The notes: generated by a model not told the origin, from the letters alone. A DNA stretch of 64,000 bases from Maribacter sp. (GCA_020629415.1 JAHDDL010000004.1:36466-100465); one strand, 5' to 3'; shown: positions 45,799 to 55,514, numbered from the stretch's first letter. Numbers and translations are program-made.

Positions 45799-46900
45799 TC
45801 ATTCTTCTTCTTTTTGTCCCATCATCATTAAATAGGCTTTTAGAAATTGGTCTATATCGCCATCCATAACGTTGTCGACATTACCTGTTTCCTGACCTGT
45901 TCTTACATCCTTTACCAATTTGTATGGATGCATAACATAATTTCTGATTTGAGAACCCCATTCGATCTTCATTTTAGAGGATTCAATTTCTTGACGCGCT
46001 TCCATCTTTTTTCGAAGTTCTATTTCGTACAATTGAGATTTTAGCATTTTCATTGCCGTAGCCCTGTTATCATGTTGACTTCTACTGTCCGAACAAGAAA
46101 TTTGAATTCCGGTAGGGTGGTGGGTCAGTTGTACTTTCGTCTCAACTTTGTTTACATTTTGTCCTCCCGCACCGCTTGATCTAGCTGTGGTTATGGTAAT
46201 ATCAGCAGGGTTGACATCTACTTCTATACTATCATCTACCAAAGGGTATACGTATACAGATACAAAAGAAGTGTGTCTTTTTGCGTTACTGTCAAAAGGC
46301 GATATGCGCACTAGACGATGTACACCATTTTCACCCTTTAGCCAGCCAAAAGCAAATTCACCGTCAATTTCCAATGTTACTGTTTTAATACCGGCAACAT
46401 CTCCTTCCTGATAGTTGAGCTCTTTAATTTTATAACCGTTCTTTTCTGCCCACATCATGTACATGCGCATAAGCATAGCTGCCCAATCGCAGCTTTCAGT
46501 ACCACCTGCTCCTGCGGTAATTTGAAGTACAGCCGGTAGTTCATCACCTTCTTCAGAAAGCATATTCTTGAACTCCATCTTTTCTAGCGTATTGACCGCT
46601 TTTTCATATTGGCGTTCAACCTCTTCTTCAGAAACTTCGCCTTCTTGTTGAAATTCGATCAATACCTCCAAATCTGCTACTAGTAATTGTGCGGCTTCAT
46701 AATCATCTACCCATTGCTTTTTTGATTGGATAAATTTCATATGTGCCTGTGCCTCTTGGGGATTGTCCCAAAAATCAGGAGCCAAGGTTTTCTCTTGCTC
46801 GTTCTCTATTTCTATTAATTTGGCATCAATGTCAAAGATACCTCCTTAACGCACCAAGGCGATCTATAAGACCTTTGTAATGGTCTGTACTTATGTTCAT
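45799..46900 (-). CDS. prfB: Peptide chain release factor 2, expressed by programmed +1 frameshift
   Basis: RF2 ends translation at UGA and UAA. The coding sequence is in two frames: 22 codons from the ATG at 46900 to 46835 ([20 protein letters not shown] and YL), an in-frame TGA at 46834-46832, and after a +1 shift the remaining 344 codons from 46833, giving 366 residues, the normal RF2 length. The large frame alone has no good start near 46785. Motifs are [11 protein letters not shown] (SPF stop-codon recognition) and [18 protein letters not shown] (GGQ, catalysis). It is followed by an ArsC-like gene in the same direction. Confidence 0.97.
46829..46847 (-). other. prfB programmed +1 frameshift site
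   Basis: On the minus strand the sequence reads AGGAGG, TAT, CTT, TGA, C. It matches the classical element in which a Shine-Dalgarno-like hexamer three bases ahead of a CTT-TGA-C slip makes the ribosome move +1 when RF2 is scarce. Reading CTT then GAC restores the long frame. Confidence 0.95.
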
Positions 46901-46963
46901 ACAATTCTATTTTGGGTAAAAATAATACTCTTTTAAATAATCATAGCAGATATTTTAGAATAC

Positions 46964-47815
46964 CTATTGTTGGCTTTCTACGGTTACCGAGTGTATTGTC
47001 TTGTTCTTGCCGTGCGAATGTATTATTCCCTTTAACGGGGCGCAGTCATTATAGTCCTTACCGTGACATACTTTAATATGGTTCGTATTGGCCAAAATAT
47101 TATTTGTAGGGTCAAAACCTTTCCATCCAATTTCAGGTATATATGATTCTACCCATGCGTGCATTTGAGAATCTCCTTGGTAATTGTTATTTTGATCAAG
47201 GTAGCCACTTACATATCGGGTAGGTATACCGTTACTACGTGATAATGCACAGAAAAGATGCGCAAAATCTTGACACACACCTTTTTGATTAGAAATAATA
47301 TCTTTTAAGATGGTATTCACTTCTGTGGCACCTGTGGTGAATTTGATGTAATTAAAAGTAAAATTATTTAACGATACAAGATTATCGAAAATGGACAATG
47401 AATTATTAAACCTAAATAATTGCTCTTCCGTATTTTTAATTGTGGTGTAAGTGGTAGCTTTTAAAAAGCGTTCATGGGTAATTTTAAAACCTAAATTTTG
47501 CAGTGTATCGTAAGCTGATGATTTATCTAAGCTTATTCTAAAATTATAAGGATCTATTTCTTCTTTTAAAAACTTAAACTTTGCTTCAAATGAAATTTCT
47601 TTGAATTTTTTTTTAGGGTGAACTCGCAACGTTTTAAAGCCATAACCGTTAATGGAATTCTCGGTAATTGCATATTGCGAATTGCTAAATTCAATTTCTA
47701 CCTCATGCTGGGTCTCATTTTCCACAGGAATTATTAAAAATTGCCAATGTGCATCATAAACCCATTCGTCATAAACATTGGTTGCACTATAGGTAATCTC
47801 AAATTCTCTCGGCAT
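46964..47815 (-). CDS. Transglutaminase-like cysteine peptidase-fold protein
   Basis: 283 residues. The N-terminal beta-sandwich (bacterial transglutaminase N-domain, about residues 1-90) leads a catalytic core with the triad Cys in QKGVCQDFAHLFCALSRSNG, His in SQMHAWVESYIP and Asp in GWKGFDPTNN. Proteins of this type are found with permuted ATP-grasp and Alpha-E proteins, and are predicted to cleave or form isopeptide links of a peptide tag. It is the last gene of that trio here, 28 bases after Alpha-E. Confidence 0.92.
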   Translation of the reverse strand: MPREFEITYSATNVYDEWVYDAHWQFLIIPVENETQHEVEIEFSNSQYAITENSINGYGFKTLRVHPKKKFKEISFEAKFKFLKEEIDPYNFRISLDKSSAYDTLQNLGFKITHERFLKATTYTTIKNTEEQLFRFNNSLSIFDNLVSLNNFTFNYIKFTTGATEVNTILKDIISNQKGVCQDFAHLFCALSRSNGIPTRYVSGYLDQNNNYQGDSQMHAWVESYIPEIGWKGFDPTNNILANTNHIKVCHGKDYNDCAPLKGIIHSHGKNKTIHSVTVESQQ

Positions 47816-47843
47816 AGGAACAAATATACCTTATTTTGCCCTC

Positions 47844-48791
47844 TTAATAGTTAAAAAACTCTTCATCTACCTTGTTGCTTATATCAACAAGACTTTTTAA
47901 AATGTCTTCAATAAATGATTTAATATCTTCATCTATTTCTTCAATATATTTAAATTCATATTCTGATCTGACCCTACCAATTAAAAAAGCTGTTGAGTCC
48001 TTGTTATATCGTTTTTCTGGGTTTAAAATTTTAACATGTTGGTTGACCTGGTTTAACGAATTCATTACCGATCTAGGGCAGTTGGGATTTAGGATCAAAA
48101 ACTCTAATGTAGTAATGCTTGTAGGTGTTTTTTTATAGAACCTGCGCATCATATCATAAGATTCTGCACATTTTAAAAGGGTGGTCCATTCAAAACTTTT
48201 TCTAAATCTCTCGTTCTCCCCACCTTGTGACAGCATTGCATCATTAAACTTGGCATTGATCATTCTGGTTATTTGAGTTGCTCGCTCTATATTTATACCC
48301 ATAGAAATGATTGCATAAGTTGCATCATGTAATAATGTGCCACGAATCTTTCCTCTTAGAATATCTGTCATTTCTGCTACATGGGTAGTAAATTCGTGAA
48401 GGCCGTTTTTTACAAATACTTCTTTAGGGTAGTTGATGACAAAATGGTAGAACTTATTAATTGCCTCATATAGTTCTGTAGAAATTAAATCTCTAGCGCT
48501 ATTGGCATTCTCACGTGCAAATTTAATGTTGTTGATAATAGATGAACTATAGTTGGGGTCTAGCCCAATTTTGTACAGAACATCTTCTTCCTTTAAAAAT
48601 TTCTTGTCATCTTTTTCCGGGTCGCCAACCATAAATAACATAGAGCGCAAAACAAACTGGCGGTCTTGTGATTTTATATTGGGAGCATCTAATGATGAAA
48701 AGTAATTTACATTTAAATATCTTGCTACGTGTTCTGAACGTTCAATATAACGTCCCATCCAAAATAGATTATTGGCAACTCTTGCTAACAT
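47844..48791 (-). CDS. Alpha-E domain protein (DUF403)
   Basis: 315 residues, all helical. It starts LARVANNLFWMGRYIERSEHVARYLNVN, the diagnostic Alpha-E opening, with MINAKFNDAMLSQGG and LEFLILNPNCPRSV later. The domain always occurs with ATP-grasp and transglutaminase-type proteins and has no known activity of its own. It lies 9 bases downstream of the ATP-grasp gene. Confidence 0.93.
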   Translation of the reverse strand: MLARVANNLFWMGRYIERSEHVARYLNVNYFSSLDAPNIKSQDRQFVLRSMLFMVGDPEKDDKKFLKEEDVLYKIGLDPNYSSSIINNIKFARENANSARDLISTELYEAINKFYHFVINYPKEVFVKNGLHEFTTHVAEMTDILRGKIRGTLLHDATYAIISMGINIERATQITRMINAKFNDAMLSQGGENERFRKSFEWTTLLKCAESYDMMRRFYKKTPTSITTLEFLILNPNCPRSVMNSLNQVNQHVKILNPEKRYNKDSTAFLIGRVRSEYEFKYIEEIDEDIKSFIEDILKSLVDISNKVDEEFFNY

Positions 48792-48800
48792 ATAATTTCT

Positions 48801-50264
48801 TTATTTTTTTAGTACCCAGGTGTCTTTTGATCCACCTCCTTGAGATGAATTGACTATTAAGTTTCCTTTCTTTAATGCAACACGTGTCAATCCGCCTTTT
48901 AAAACAAATTCTTTGTCCTTGCCAAGTACTGTAAATGTTCTTAAATCTACGTGTCGTTGTTCAAAAGACTCAGAGTCGTCTATATATGTTGGGTGAACGG
49001 ACAAGGACATTATAGGTTGTGCTACATATTTTCTTGGGCTTGCCTTGACTTCGGCCTTAACCTTTTCTATTTCTGATTTGGTCAGCCTATTTCCTATAGA
49101 AATACCATAACCGCCAGCTTCATCTACAGGTTTGATCACTAATTCATGAATTTGCTCAAGAACATATTTTAATTCATCTGGTCTACTGCAGTGGTAGGTG
49201 TGGACATTGTTTAAAATTGGTTCTTCATTTAGGTAATATTTAATGATCTGTGGCATGTAGGTGTAGACCGCCTTGTCATCTGCTACTCCGGTGCCGGGCG
49301 CGTTAGCAAGAGTCACGTTTCCTTTTTTATATGCAGCGAACAAGCCTGGTACGCCTAAAACAGAATCTGGGTTAAACTCTAATGGGTCTATAAATTGATC
49401 GTCTATTCTTCTATAAATAACATCTACCTTCTCCGGTCCCTTTATGGTCTTCATGTAAACAAAATCATTTTCTACAAAAAGATCTCGGCCCTCTACCAAT
49501 TCAACTCCCATAGTTTTGGCCAAGTATGAGTGTTCATAAAATGCCGAATTGTACATACCTGGTGTTATGACTACTACATTAGGTATATCCACACCTTTGG
49601 GTTTTACAGACTCTAGGAGTTCTAATAAATTTTCGGCATAGTTTGTAACGGTGTGTGTTTGGTAGTGGTTGAATACACCAAATAAGGCCTTTTTAAGTGC
49701 TGTGCGGTTACATATGACATAGCTTACACCAGAGGGACATCTAATATTATCTTCAAGGACATAATATTTACCGTCCTTATGTTTAATGACATCCGTGCCG
49801 GATATGTGGTTGTAAATGCCGCCAGGCGGATTTATTCCGTTCATCTGATCTAAATAGTTGGCAGATGACGTTATCAAATCTATAGGAACAACATTGTCTT
49901 TTAATATTTTTTTATCGTGATATATATCCCATAGAAATAAGTTCAGAGCCTTGCTTCTTTGTATAGACCCGCGTTCTATTATGTCCCAATCCACGGGGTC
50001 AATAATTCTAGGAAATAAATCGAACGGAAAAATCTTTTCTTGAACATTCTTATCGCCATATACTTGAAAAGTAATACCCTGATTGAAAAAGGATGATTTT
50101 GCCTTGTTGTTCAAAGAAACATAATCGTTAATGGAATGTTCGCCATAAAGGTTGAACAGTTTTTGATATACCCCCTTTATTTTTCCGTTCTTATCATAGA
50201 TTTCATCATATAGGTCTGGGTTTCTTTGATAAGAAGAGAAAATTTGATTTTCAATATTGGTCAT
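48801..50264 (-). CDS. Circularly permuted ATP-grasp type 2 protein (DUF404/DUF407)
   Basis: 487 residues from the ATG at 50264 (MTNIENQIFSSYQRNPDLYDEIYD). Typical segments are IFPFDLFPRIIDPVDWDIIERG, YVLEDNIRCPSGVSYV, VVVITPGMYNSAFYEHSYLA, DVIYRRIDDQFIDP, VIKPVDEAGGYGISIG (nucleotide-binding loop) and the C-terminal SSQGGGSKDTWVL. The family is predicted to form peptide bonds using ATP. The frame extends to 50315, but the 17 additional residues (MPFVYCFLSCTFYKRIY) are not family-like. First gene of the Alpha-E/transglutaminase operon. Confidence 0.92.
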   Translation of the reverse strand: MTNIENQIFSSYQRNPDLYDEIYDKNGKIKGVYQKLFNLYGEHSINDYVSLNNKAKSSFFNQGITFQVYGDKNVQEKIFPFDLFPRIIDPVDWDIIERGSIQRSKALNLFLWDIYHDKKILKDNVVPIDLITSSANYLDQMNGINPPGGIYNHISGTDVIKHKDGKYYVLEDNIRCPSGVSYVICNRTALKKALFGVFNHYQTHTVTNYAENLLELLESVKPKGVDIPNVVVITPGMYNSAFYEHSYLAKTMGVELVEGRDLFVENDFVYMKTIKGPEKVDVIYRRIDDQFIDPLEFNPDSVLGVPGLFAAYKKGNVTLANAPGTGVADDKAVYTYMPQIIKYYLNEEPILNNVHTYHCSRPDELKYVLEQIHELVIKPVDEAGGYGISIGNRLTKSEIEKVKAEVKASPRKYVAQPIMSLSVHPTYIDDSESFEQRHVDLRTFTVLGKDKEFVLKGGLTRVALKKGNLIVNSSQGGGSKDTWVLKK

Positions 50265-50457
50265 ATATATTCTTTTGTAAAAGGTACAGGATAAAAAGCA
50301 ATAAACAAATGGCATTTCTGTAATAATCGACAGTATTTTTCTTTATTCTATAATTATTCTGTAGGTTTTTTAACAAGAATGATTTTTATAATTTAGTTAG
50401 TTGCTCTTGGTTTTGGTTCGTTAGTTTTTCAATACTTTTAAGCAAAACTTATAGAAA

Positions 50458-52866
50458 ATGAGAAAAAACTACGCACTTTTTTTAGGGTTGGTACTACTGT
50501 CCTTTAATATGTTGTTTGCACAGTTTAACGACCAAAAGAAAAATTTTGTAAAGTACGAGGGACTTTATGATTTTTATTACGACGCTAACACTGATAAGAT
50601 TTTTTTAGAGGTAGATAATTTAGAAGAAGAATTCTTATATGTGTATGCTTTAAGTAGTGGTATTGGTAGTAATGATATTGGTTTGGATCGTGGTCAGCTT
50701 GGCGATGAGCAGGTGGTATTTTTCAAAAAAGCCGGTAACAAATTACTTTTGGTTCAGCCTAACTTAAAGTATAGGGCAATTACCGAAAATGAATTAGAGC
50801 GTAAATCTGTTGAGCAAGCATTTGCAAAATCAATATTGTTCGGTTTTCCAATAATAGAAGAGAAGGGTGGTAAATATATAATTGATATCACCGATTTTTT
50901 AATGCAAGATGCCCATGGTGTGTCTAACCGATTAAAAAGAACCGAGCAAGGTTCTTATAGTCTGGATAAATCTAAAAGTGCCTTTGCTTTAGAAAGGACG
51001 AAGGCATTTCCTAAAAATGTTGAGTTCGATGTTACTTTGACATTTAAAGGTCAGGCAACAGGTAGTTATATAAGGAGTGTTGCACCCAATGCAGATCTGG
51101 TTACCGTTGCAGAGCATCATTCTTTTATAGCGTTACCTGATAATAAGTATAAAAAAAGAGTGTTTGATCCTAGGTCCGGTTCATCTCCTTTTAGCTATTA
51201 TGATTATGCCACCCCGGTGGAATCTAATATTTTAAAGCAATTTATTAGAAGGCATCGTTTAGAGAAAAAGAACCCTACAGCAGCGGTCAGTGAGGCGGTC
51301 GAGCCTATTATTTATTATTTGGATAACGGCACGCCAGAGCCTGTTAGGTCTGCACTTTTAGAAGGTGGCCGTTGGTGGAACCAAGCTTTTGAAGCAATTG
51401 GCTATAAAGATGCTTTTCAAATTAAAATGCTACCCGATGATGCCGACCCCCTAGATGTTAGGTACAATGTAATACAATGGGTACACCGCTCTACAAGAGG
51501 GTGGAGTTATGGTAGTAGTATAACAGATCCCAGAACTGGTGAAATTATGAAAGGTCATGTTAGTCTAGGTAGCTTGAGAATACGACAAGATTTCTTGATT
51601 GCCCAGGCATTGATGAATAGACCTTTTGCGGAAAGAGATGATAATTACCAACCAATGTTAGAAATGGCCATTGCACGTATTCGTCAATTATCTGCTCATG
51701 AAATTGGTCATACCTTGGGTTTTGCCCACAATTACGCGGCAAGTACAACCGGTAAATCATCGGTTATGGATTATCCGCATCCACAATTTACCTTAAACGA
51801 TGGTAAGGTTGAATTTTCTAAGGCATATGAAGTAGGCATAGGAGATTGGGATAAGGTTACGGTTGCTTATTCCTATCAAGATTTTAACGATGGTGAAAAT
51901 GAGCAGGAAGGTTTGAATAAAATTCTAGATAAAGCAAAAGCGGACGGATTACGATATATAACCGATCAAGATGCACGCCCGCAAGGTAGCGCACATGTGT
52001 TGGCACACCTTTGGGATAATGGTACAGATGTTAGCAAAGAATTAGATGATATGTTAAAACTGCGCAAGGTGGCTATAAACAATTTCTCTGTTGATAATAT
52101 TAAAGAAGGTACACCGTATTCCGTTTTAGAAGACGTATTTGTTCCGCTTTATTTTTTTCATAGATATCAAACGGAAGGTGTAGCAAAGGTTATAGGCGGA
52201 TTAGAATATAATTATGCAATAAAAGGTGATGGGCAAGAAGTTGTAGCTATTGCTGGTAAAGAGATGCAAGAGAAGGCATTAAGAAGTGTTTTAAAAACTT
52301 TAGACGCAAATGAATTGGCCATACCTAAGGATAAGTTAAGCTTGTTTCCTCCAAGATCTTTTGGTACTCCCCGTACAAGAGAGTCTATAAAAGGTAAAAC
52401 AGGAGTTTCTTTTGATGCATTGTCTGCGGTAGAAACTGCTTCGGATATGACCTTGAAGTTTTTATTGCATCCAGAGAAAGCTTCTAGGCTTATTCAGCAA
52501 AAAGCTATTGATCAAGGAAATTTAGGATTAGATGATGTGTTTAATAAATTAATAGCATCGACTATTAATAATAAACAGAAAGACGCTTATTTGAACGAAG
52601 CGCAGACTATTATTAATTTTAGGGTATTGCATCATATTATGAACTTGGCAGGGCACACAAATGTGCATCCACAGGTAAATGCAATTGCATCTCAAAAATT
52701 AACGGAATTAAGTGCTCTGTTGGAAAAAGATTCTGGAACATCTGCTATAAGTGCGGAAATGGTTAGGAGGATTAACTCTTTTAAAGCACGCCCAGAATTG
52801 TTCAAAGTGATACCTTCGCCAAAAATTCCTGATGGGTCGCCAATAGGAACAAATTGTTTTCATTAA
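50458..52866 (+). CDS. Exported zinc-dependent metalloprotease (DUF5117/DUF4953-type)
   Basis: 802 residues with a signal peptide (YALFLGLVLLSFNMLFA). The active site is LSAHEIGHTLGFAHNYA, a full HExxHxxGxxH metzincin motif near residue 420, followed by SSVMDYPHPQF, where the Met gives the expected Met-turn. The N-terminal DUF5117-like part contains YVYALSSGIGSNDIGLDRGQLG and LRYNVIQWVHR-type segments (VRYNVIQWVHRSTRGW). Large secreted proteases of this class are common in Bacteroidota. Monocistronic. Confidence 0.92.
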   Translation: MRKNYALFLGLVLLSFNMLFAQFNDQKKNFVKYEGLYDFYYDANTDKIFLEVDNLEEEFLYVYALSSGIGSNDIGLDRGQLGDEQVVFFKKAGNKLLLVQPNLKYRAITENELERKSVEQAFAKSILFGFPIIEEKGGKYIIDITDFLMQDAHGVSNRLKRTEQGSYSLDKSKSAFALERTKAFPKNVEFDVTLTFKGQATGSYIRSVAPNADLVTVAEHHSFIALPDNKYKKRVFDPRSGSSPFSYYDYATPVESNILKQFIRRHRLEKKNPTAAVSEAVEPIIYYLDNGTPEPVRSALLEGGRWWNQAFEAIGYKDAFQIKMLPDDADPLDVRYNVIQWVHRSTRGWSYGSSITDPRTGEIMKGHVSLGSLRIRQDFLIAQALMNRPFAERDDNYQPMLEMAIARIRQLSAHEIGHTLGFAHNYAASTTGKSSVMDYPHPQFTLNDGKVEFSKAYEVGIGDWDKVTVAYSYQDFNDGENEQEGLNKILDKAKADGLRYITDQDARPQGSAHVLAHLWDNGTDVSKELDDMLKLRKVAINNFSVDNIKEGTPYSVLEDVFVPLYFFHRYQTEGVAKVIGGLEYNYAIKGDGQEVVAIAGKEMQEKALRSVLKTLDANELAIPKDKLSLFPPRSFGTPRTRESIKGKTGVSFDALSAVETASDMTLKFLLHPEKASRLIQQKAIDQGNLGLDDVFNKLIASTINNKQKDAYLNEAQTIINFRVLHHIMNLAGHTNVHPQVNAIASQKLTELSALLEKDSGTSAISAEMVRRINSFKARPELFKVIPSPKIPDGSPIGTNCFH

Positions 52867-52887
52867 TTCAATCTTTACATTTTATTT

Positions 52888-53910
52888 ATGCTTATTAATC
52901 TTATCAGTGATACGGTAACGAAACCTACACCAGGTATGTTAGATGCAATGATGTCGGCAGCTGTTGGTGATGATGTCTTTAAAGAAGATCCAACGGTAAA
53001 TGCGTTAGAGGATAAAGCGGCCAAACTTTTTGGAATGGAGTCTGCATTGTTTTTTCCTAGTGGCACTATGACCAACCAAACGGCCATAAAATTGCATACT
53101 CAACCTGGTGAGCAATTAATTTGTGATAAATACGCGCATATTTATAATTATGAGGGTGGTGGAGTAAGTTTTAATAGTGGGGTCTCATGTCGCTTGGTGG
53201 ATGGGGACAGAGGTACAATGAAAGCGGCACAAGTGGAAGCTTCTATTAACCCGCCAGATTTTTACCATAGTCCGTTATCTACTTTGGTCTGTGTAGAAAA
53301 TACCGCTAATAAAGGTGGTGGTACTTGCTGGGATTTTAAAGAGCTTGAAAAAATAAGAAAGGTTTGTGATGATCATAAATTAGGATTTCATTTAGACGGG
53401 GCCCGTTTGTGGAATGCCATGGTAGAAAAAAATGAAACTACATTACAGTATGGACAGCTATTCGATACTATTAGCGTTTGTTTAAGTAAAGGCTTGGGTT
53501 GCCCAGTTGGCTCTTTATTATTAGGGACCAAAGAGCAAATGGATAAAGCGCTTCGTATTCGTAAAATTTTCGGTGGTGGTATGCGCCAATCCGGATTTCT
53601 GGCGGCAGCGGCAATTTATGCCTTAGATAATCACGTAGAAAGATTAACGGAAGATCATATAAAGGCAAAAGAGATAGGTGTTGCGCTGTCTGCCAAATCT
53701 TTTATAAAAAAAGTGGAACCTATTGAGACTAATATCGTCATTTTTGAGATTGATGAGTCTTTTATGTCCAGTGATCAGTTTGTGAATAGACTAAAAGAAA
53801 AAAATGTTTTAATCATAAGCATGGGTCAGGGTAAGTTAAGAATGGTTACCCATTTAGATTATACTGATGATATGCATAATGAATTATTGATGATATTAAA
53901 ATCTATTTAA
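52888..53910 (+). CDS. ltaE: Low-specificity L-threonine aldolase
   Basis: 340 residues, fold-type I PLP enzyme. INLISDTVTKPTPGMLDAM is the typical start, FFPSGTMTNQTAIK and GFHLDGARLWNA (PLP-ring Asp and Arg) follow, and the Schiff-base Lys is in ISVCLSKGLGCPVGS. It cleaves threonine/allo-threonine to glycine and acetaldehyde. The last eight bases overlap the 3' end of the convergent YegP-like gene. Confidence 0.95.
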   Translation: MLINLISDTVTKPTPGMLDAMMSAAVGDDVFKEDPTVNALEDKAAKLFGMESALFFPSGTMTNQTAIKLHTQPGEQLICDKYAHIYNYEGGGVSFNSGVSCRLVDGDRGTMKAAQVEASINPPDFYHSPLSTLVCVENTANKGGGTCWDFKELEKIRKVCDDHKLGFHLDGARLWNAMVEKNETTLQYGQLFDTISVCLSKGLGCPVGSLLLGTKEQMDKALRIRKIFGGGMRQSGFLAAAAIYALDNHVERLTEDHIKAKEIGVALSAKSFIKKVEPIETNIVIFEIDESFMSSDQFVNRLKEKNVLIISMGQGKLRMVTHLDYTDDMHNELLMILKSI

Positions 53911-54217
53911 TATCAATGTCAATACTGTTAGATATATTTAAAATACCGTTTTCCATACCGGCTTCAGAGGAGTAAAGTCCGCTGGAGCCAATTATTTTTC
54001 CATCGGTATTTTTTAATTCAATTAAAAATTTGCCATCCGTGTTTGTTCTGCGCTCAAACAATTTACCGTTGCTGTTCTTTAAAAATTTCACTTCTTTTAA
54101 AGCGCTATCTATTTCGTTTTCAGTACTAAATGGAACGCTCTTTAATAATGTATTGCCATTTTCAGATTTTAAAATAAACTGATATAGCCCATCTTCTTTT
54201 TTATCTATTTTGATCAT
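53903..54217 (-). CDS. DUF1508 (YegP-like) protein with two tandem repeats
   Basis: 104 residues, two copies of the ~50-residue DUF1508 fold: KEDGLYQFILKSENGNTLLKS and NTDGKFLIELKNTDGKIIGSS, each followed by a helix (SALKEVKFLKN; AGMENGILNISN). YegP-family proteins are small and of unknown function, sometimes linked to stress. It is divergent from the ompA-like gene and overlaps ltaE tail-to-tail. Confidence 0.9.
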   Translation of the reverse strand: MIKIDKKEDGLYQFILKSENGNTLLKSVPFSTENEIDSALKEVKFLKNSNGKLFERRTNTDGKFLIELKNTDGKIIGSSGLYSSEAGMENGILNISNSIDIDIK

Positions 54218-54314
54218 CTCACTAAAGATAATTAATATTTTCTCTGCTTTTTAGTGACTTTTTAAATAATACTGTGTCTTATCTATTGAGAGGTTGATTC
54301 ATTAACTTTTGATT

Positions 54315-54347
54315 AAGAAAAAGCTTTTAAAAAGTAGGGCTTTTCTT
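54315..54347 (+). other. Hairpin in the ompA-like leader region
   Basis: AAGAAAAAGC (54315-54324) can pair with GCTTTTCTT (54339-54347) with one bulged A. It lies about 70 bases before the start codon of a gene with high-expression codon use. It could be an mRNA-stabilising 5' hairpin; no T-run follows, so it is unlikely to be a terminator. Confidence 0.35.
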
Positions 54348-54413
54348 ATTGAAATGTTAAAATATTAACATAAATTGCCAAATATTAATTATTAAAAAAA
54401 AATCCTTATCAAA

Positions 54414-55514
54414 ATGAAAAAAGTATTATTCCTAGCAGTTGCATTTTCAGCGTCGTTTGCAATGGCCCAAGATTTGCCTTCAAATCCAGAGCCAGGTAAA
54501 TGTTACGTGCGTTGTACAACTCCAGATGTTTATGTAAATGAAACTACTACGATTACAACAAATCCGTCGTACAAGATTTTAAAAACGATTCCTGCTACTT
54601 TTAAGACAGTGACAGAACGTGTATTAGTGAGAGAAGAAGAAAAAGTACTTACAGTAGTTCCTGCTAAGTGGGGAACAGAAACGGTAACGTATGTATCTAA
54701 AGGAGGTGGAAATTCTTTACAGGTGATTCCTGCTTCTTTTTCTCCTAGCACACAAACATTAGAAATAAAGCCAGCTTACGCTCAATGGGAGTTAGGTGTT
54801 GCCGCTCCTGATTGTGAATCTGGAAATCCAGATGATTGTAGATACTGGTGTTACAAAGGGTATCCAGCACAATTTGAGACAATTTCAACTCAGGTTCTTG
54901 CAAGTGATGCTTCAACAACAAGTACTCCATTACCTTCTAAGAATGGATCGTACACTAAATCAGTATTGATTTCTCCTGCTACTGTTGTAGAGAAAATTAT
55001 TCCTGCTGAGTACAGAGAAATTACTAAAACCGTATTGGATAAAGATGCTTATACTGTTGAAGAAATAGTTCCTGCAAAAACTACGACTATTACAAAAGAA
55101 GTTTTAAAGGAAAAAGGTGGTTTAACTACATGGAAAGAAGTAGAATGTGCATTAGTTGAGTACCAAGCTTTACCTATCAACTGGGATTCTGGAAGTGCTA
55201 CGTTAACTTCTCAAGCTAAAAGTATCATAGATAACAGATTGTTGCCTGTATTAGCTCAAAACCCAGGTGTTAAAGTTGAATTAGCGTCTCATACAGATTC
55301 TCAAGGTGGTGCGGCTTCTAACCAAGATCTTTCTGAAAGAAGAGCTAAAGCTGTAGCAGATTACTTAATCTCTAAAGGTGTTAACTCTAGTCTTTTAGTT
55401 GCTAACGGTTACGGTGAAACTAAATTATTGAACAGATGTAGCGATGGTGTTTCTTGTACTGCAAGAGAGCACGCTGTAAACAGAAGAACTCAATTTAGAT
55501 TAATTAATAACTAA
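54414..55514 (+). CDS. OmpA-family outer-membrane protein with 23-residue N-terminal repeats
   Basis: 366 residues. A signal peptide (VLFLAVAFSASFAMA) leads a Thr/Val-rich region (about 20-240) and a C-terminal OmpA peptidoglycan-binding domain (about 250-364, with VELASHTDSQGGAASNQDLSERRAKAVADYLISKGV and NGYGETKLLN). The N-terminal region repeats [IV]PA-x-[aromatic/T] at residues 59, 82 and 105 and again at 196 and 219, each step exactly 23 residues; single PA motifs occur at 120, 151 and 188. Seven Cys residues occur between 30 and 146, probably disulfide-linked. Codon use is that of an abundant protein. It is presumably anchored to the cell wall. Confidence 0.9.
   Translation: MKKVLFLAVAFSASFAMAQDLPSNPEPGKCYVRCTTPDVYVNETTTITTNPSYKILKTIPATFKTVTERVLVREEEKVLTVVPAKWGTETVTYVSKGGGNSLQVIPASFSPSTQTLEIKPAYAQWELGVAAPDCESGNPDDCRYWCYKGYPAQFETISTQVLASDASTTSTPLPSKNGSYTKSVLISPATVVEKIIPAEYREITKTVLDKDAYTVEEIVPAKTTTITKEVLKEKGGLTTWKEVECALVEYQALPINWDSGSATLTSQAKSIIDNRLLPVLAQNPGVKVELASHTDSQGGAASNQDLSERRAKAVADYLISKGVNSSLLVANGYGETKLLNRCSDGVSCTAREHAVNRRTQFRLINN

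Noticed and set aside
46786-46900. Apparent frameshift or truncated 5' end of prfB
   Set aside because: It is the classical programmed +1 frameshift (AGGAGG-TAT-CTT-TGA-C), not a mutation or sequencing error.
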